Source: Omnitrophica bacterium RIFCSPLOWO2_01_FULL_45_10 (GTDB taxonomy: Bacteria > Omnitrophota > Gorgyraeia > 2-01-FULL-45-10). Taken from it: a stretch of DNA of 7,841 nucleotides. Shown here one piece after another: positions 6,018 to 7,841 of the stretch. The position numbers and the translations under genes are program-made. Positions within the stretch are counted from its first letter, which is position 1, and every line of letters begins with the position of its first letter. The notes beneath the pieces were generated by a model, which worked only from the letters and a program-made list of their open reading frames with translations, ran no database searches and had not been told where the DNA came from. The DNA lies in contig MHFL01000062.1 in NCBI GenBank assembly GCA_001804165.1, forward strand, positions 5,352-13,192, written 5' to 3'.

Positions 6018-6092
6018 GCGGCGGTAATTCAGTGGTAGAATGCGACCTTGCCAAGGTCGATGTCGTGGGTTCGAAACCCATCCGCCGCTCCA
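6018..6092 (+). tRNA. tRNA-Gly (anticodon GCC)
   Basis: The acceptor GCGGCGG (6018-6024) pairs with CCGCCGC (6082-6088), discriminator T, encoded CCA. Anticodon stem CGACC/GGTCG encloses loop TTGCCAA with GCC at 6050-6052, reading GGC and GGU. The T arm GTGGG-TTCGAAA-CCCAT has one G-T pair. Last of the four tRNA genes. Confidence 0.97.
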
Positions 6093-6152
6093 AATTTCGC
6101 CTTGGTTATACTATAGCGAAATTTTCATAGGGGAAAACGTGGTTTTCCCCTA
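6092..6152 (+). terminator. Two hairpins downstream of tRNA-Gly, possible end of the tRNA transcript
   Basis: The first stem, AAATTTCGC (6092-6100) with GCGAAATTT (6116-6124), has a 15-nt loop containing TTATACTATA and begins at the last base of the tRNA CCA. The second, 6128-6138 with 6142-6152 (TAGGGGAAAAC, loop GTG), is an 11-bp perfect stem. No T-tract follows the second (ATGACGCT), so factor-independent termination is uncertain; transcript processing or a dispersed palindrome are alternatives. Confidence 0.5.
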
Positions 6153-6157
6153 ATGAC

Positions 6158-6200
6158 GCTCGCTCGCAAAAAATGGGTTTATCTAAATTTGCTCGCTCGC
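6158..6200. repeat. Direct repeat GCTCGCTCGC in the tRNA-Gly to ptsN gap
   Basis: The decamer occurs at 6158-6167 and 6191-6200, 33 nt apart, the first preceded by TGAC and the second followed by TGTCA. The whole gap 6093-6358 has no gene; besides the hairpins and the ptsN promoter, I see only this repeat in it. Confidence 0.55.
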
Positions 6201-6307
6201 TGTCACCCCTTTCCTTGCATGAAATTTTGGCGGTAAGCAAACTTAACCTAATATTTAGCCCTTTACATAGGTGTCGCTGGCGCGGCCTTGTATATAAGAA
6301 GTGAAAT

Positions 6308-6335
6308 TTGAACTAAATTTTCAAGACGCTATAAT
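6308..6335 (+). promoter_or_regulatory. Sigma-70-type promoter of ptsN-yvcK
   Basis: TTGAAC (6308-6313), a 16-nt spacer and a perfect TATAAT (6330-6335). The predicted transcript start near 6342 leaves a 5' leader of about 17 nt that contains AAAGGAG (6343-6349). An imperfect stem TGAAATTT/AAATTTTCA (6302-6309 with 6315-6323) overlaps the -35 box. Confidence 0.7.
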
Positions 6336-6358
6336 AAATACGAAAGGAGTTGTTTAAG

Positions 6359-6829
6359 ATGAAGATCATGGATTTTTTGAATAAGAAGGCAGTCATAGCA
6401 AATCTCAGATCCACCGATAAAGAGGGTGTTATAAAGGAATTGGTTGAGAGTCTGGTTAAGGCCGCAGAGATAAAAAATAGAGAAGAGATGATGAAGGCGA
6501 TATTGGCAAGAGAGGCCCTGGGCTCGACAGGCATAGGGCAGGGCATCGGCATCCCTCATGCGAAGTCTCCCAATGTAAAGGAGCTGGTTGCCGCGTTCGG
6601 GCTTTCTCAAAAGGGCGTAAACTTCGATTCCCTTGACGGAGAAGCGGTATACATATTTTTTCTTTTGATAGCGCCCGAAGAATCCGCCGGGCCGCACCTT
6701 AAGGCCCTGGCGCGCATTTCGAGGATGCTTAAAGATAAGTATTTCAGGGAACAGCTCAAGAAATCGAAGGACGAGAGAGAGATTTTGCGCATCATACAGG
6801 AAGAAGACGCCAAAGAGGCGTTAAGGTAA
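6359..6829 (+). CDS. ptsN: PTS EIIA, PtsN (nitrogen/fructose-type) family
   Basis: A 156-residue EIIA domain of the PTS_EIIA type 2 (mannitol/fructose/Ntr) family, the normal length for a stand-alone PtsN. The phosphorylated histidine is His67 in GIGIPHAKSPN, and a second conserved histidine, His113, lies in SAGPHLKALARIS. No sugar-specific IIB or IIC domain is attached. Stand-alone PtsN proteins accept phosphate from a PTS relay (NPr/HPr) and regulate other proteins by binding rather than moving sugar. The ATG at 6359 is chosen because AAAGGAG (6343-6349) lies 9 nt upstream; a TTG at 6350 is too close to it, and ATG 6368 is a less well spaced alternative. The next gene, yvcK-like, starts 12 nt after the stop, so the two are probably one operon under the promoter at 6308-6335. 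Confidence 0.92.
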   Translation: MKIMDFLNKKAVIANLRSTDKEGVIKELVESLVKAAEIKNREEMMKAILAREALGSTGIGQGIGIPHAKSPNVKELVAAFGLSQKGVNFDSLDGEAVYIFFLLIAPEESAGPHLKALARISRMLKDKYFREQLKKSKDEREILRIIQEEDAKEALR

Positions 6830-6841
6830 ATTTTATCAAAT

Positions 6842-7841
6842 ATGAAGATACTGAAATCGCTTAAATGGCTTTATCCCGGCATGTCGGTCAAAAGATGGAT
6901 ACTTCTCACCGTCTTTGGCATAATCATGATATCCATGGGGTTCGTGATGGTGATATTGGAGCAGACATCGAAAAATAGGACCTTCGCCGCATTCATAATA
7001 ATCCTCGGCATATTGTCCGTCATCACAGGCATTAAAAGGATAATAAGATCGTTAATTACAATATTCCTTCCTAAAAGAGAAGGCGAACTCGTAGATAAAG
7101 TGTATCAAAGAAGGATACTTGAGAAGGGACCGAGGATAGTTGTGATAGGAGGCGGCACAGGGCTTTCAATGCTTTTGCATGGCTTGAAAGAATACACGGA
7201 CAATATAACGGCCATCGTTACGGTGGCGGACGACGGCGGATCTTCGGGACGTTTGAGGCAAGATTTCGGCGTTCTGCCGCCCGGTGACATAAGAAACTGC
7301 CTTGTGGCGCTGGCAGACGCTGAGCCCCTTATGGGGAAATTATTCCAGTTCAGATTTGGCGAAGGGACGGAATTGAGCGGACACAGTTTCGGCAATCTGT
7401 TCATAACGGCCATGTCGAAAGTAACGGGAGATTTTGATGCCGCGATTAAAGAGTCAAGCAAGGTCCTTGCGATAAGAGGCAGGGTTCTGCCCTCGACTTT
7501 AGAAAAAGTAATATTGGCCGCGGAACACATGGATGGCACTGAGACCATCGGAGAGAGCAAGATACCGCAGGCCGCAAGCCCCATAAGAAGGATACATTTG
7601 AGACCCGCGGATTGTAAGCCCACAGATGAAGCGGTGGAGGCGATAAGGAAGGCGGACGCGATCGTTCTCGGGCCCGGAAGTCTATATACGAGCATAATGC
7701 CTAATCTATTGATCGGGAAAAACTATATGGAGATAGCGTCATCGAAGGCGATAAAGATTTACGTGTGCAACGTTATGACTCAAAAAGGCGAAACAGACGG
7801 ATATAAGGCGAGCGACCATCTCAATGCGATAATAGAGCACA
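6842..7841 (+). CDS. yvcK: YvcK/CofD-like protein with N-terminal membrane anchor (3' end outside window)
   Basis: Open to the right edge; 333 residues are visible and the frame has no stop. Residues 19-39 and 48-64 are two hydrophobic segments, followed by a basic linker and then the YvcK fold from about residue 98. Family motifs: RIVVIGGGTGLSMLLHGL (98-115), VTVADDGGSSGRLR (126-139), LPPGDIRNCL (145-154), SGHSFGNLF (179-187), VLGPGSLYTSIMPNLL (275-290) and NVMTQKGETDGY (310-321). YvcK of B. subtilis (317 residues, no such extension) binds UDP-GlcNAc and is needed for growth on gluconeogenic carbon and for cell-wall synthesis; CofD-like members are structurally related transferases of 2-phospho-L-lactate. 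I infer the former role. The extension would tether it to the membrane. The start ATG at 6842 follows AAGG at 6823-6826, a rather distant ribosome site; ATG at 6881 is possible but would cut into the first helix region. Confidence 0.9.
   Translation, partial: MKILKSLKWLYPGMSVKRWILLTVFGIIMISMGFVMVILEQTSKNRTFAAFIIILGILSVITGIKRIIRSLITIFLPKREGELVDKVYQRRILEKGPRIVVIGGGTGLSMLLHGLKEYTDNITAIVTVADDGGSSGRLRQDFGVLPPGDIRNCLVALADAEPLMGKLFQFRFGEGTELSGHSFGNLFITAMSKVTGDFDAAIKESSKVLAIRGRVLPSTLEKVILAAEHMDGTETIGESKIPQAASPIRRIHLRPADCKPTDEAVEAIRKADAIVLGPGSLYTSIMPNLLIGKNYMEIASSKAIKIYVCNVMTQKGETDGYKASDHLNAIIEH

Noticed and set aside
4956..6152. CRISPR array suggested by the recurring hairpins
   Set aside because: No constant-length repeat with regular spacers; stems differ in sequence and tRNA genes lie between them.
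6329..6697. Minus-strand open frame of 122 codons opposite ptsN
   Set aside because: It covers the ptsN promoter and coding region and shows no recognisable domain.
7105..7695. Minus-strand open frame of 196 codons
   Set aside because: It is a shadow of the YvcK-family gene, whose plus-strand frame carries all the family motifs.

Overview
The window reads as a piece of bacterial chromosome with ordinary housekeeping genes, plus a hairpin-rich tRNA cluster that holds its most unusual structure. Gene content (XerD recombinase, AmmeMemoRadiSam radical SAM enzyme with a Tat leader, a membrane-embedded spermidine-synthase-like protein, TatA, a PtsN-like EIIA and a membrane-anchored YvcK), moderate GC coding sequence and AT-rich palindromic spacers suggest an uncultured Gram-negative-type lineage such as Omnitrophota. 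This assignment is an inference from gene style only; no marker gene settles it.

Layout. Positions 1-2489 hold three plus-strand genes that look like one transcription unit: the 3' end of a glyoxalase II-like metallo-beta-lactamase-fold hydrolase, xerD (44 nt gap), and an AmrS-type radical SAM enzyme (4 nt gap). A 12-bp-stem palindrome at 2533-2560 separates them from the convergent 759-residue minus-strand gene (2589-4868), in which a spermidine-synthase-like domain lies between two membrane halves. Divergent from it is tatA (5048-5239). Then come four plus-strand tRNA genes, all with encoded CCA: Arg(TCG), Leu(TAG), Lys(CTT) and Gly(GCC). After a 266-nt gap, a good sigma-70-type promoter drives ptsN (6359-6829), followed after 12 nt by a YvcK-family gene that runs off the right edge.

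Functional links. AmrS carries a textbook twin-arginine leader and the window also encodes TatA, so export of this enzyme is worth testing. PtsN and YvcK form a probable two-gene operon that suggests nutrient or phosphotransfer sensing coupled to cell-envelope precursor control.

Hidden structure. From about 4956 to 6152 the non-coding DNA is packed with perfect or near-perfect hairpins. Two element types recur: (i) a nested outer stem plus inner hairpin plus a third hairpin that ends 1-2 nt before tRNA-Lys and again before tRNA-Gly, with a compensatory base-pair change between copies; (ii) an AT-rich hairpin joined to a GATCCTGAG...CGAAGGACCTT tail, present in opposite orientations on either side of tatA-tRNA-Arg. 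Most of the small hairpins share a C-NNN-G tip while their stem sequences differ. This looks like an expanding family of dispersed palindromes using the tRNA spacers, or a structured leader for tRNA transcripts.
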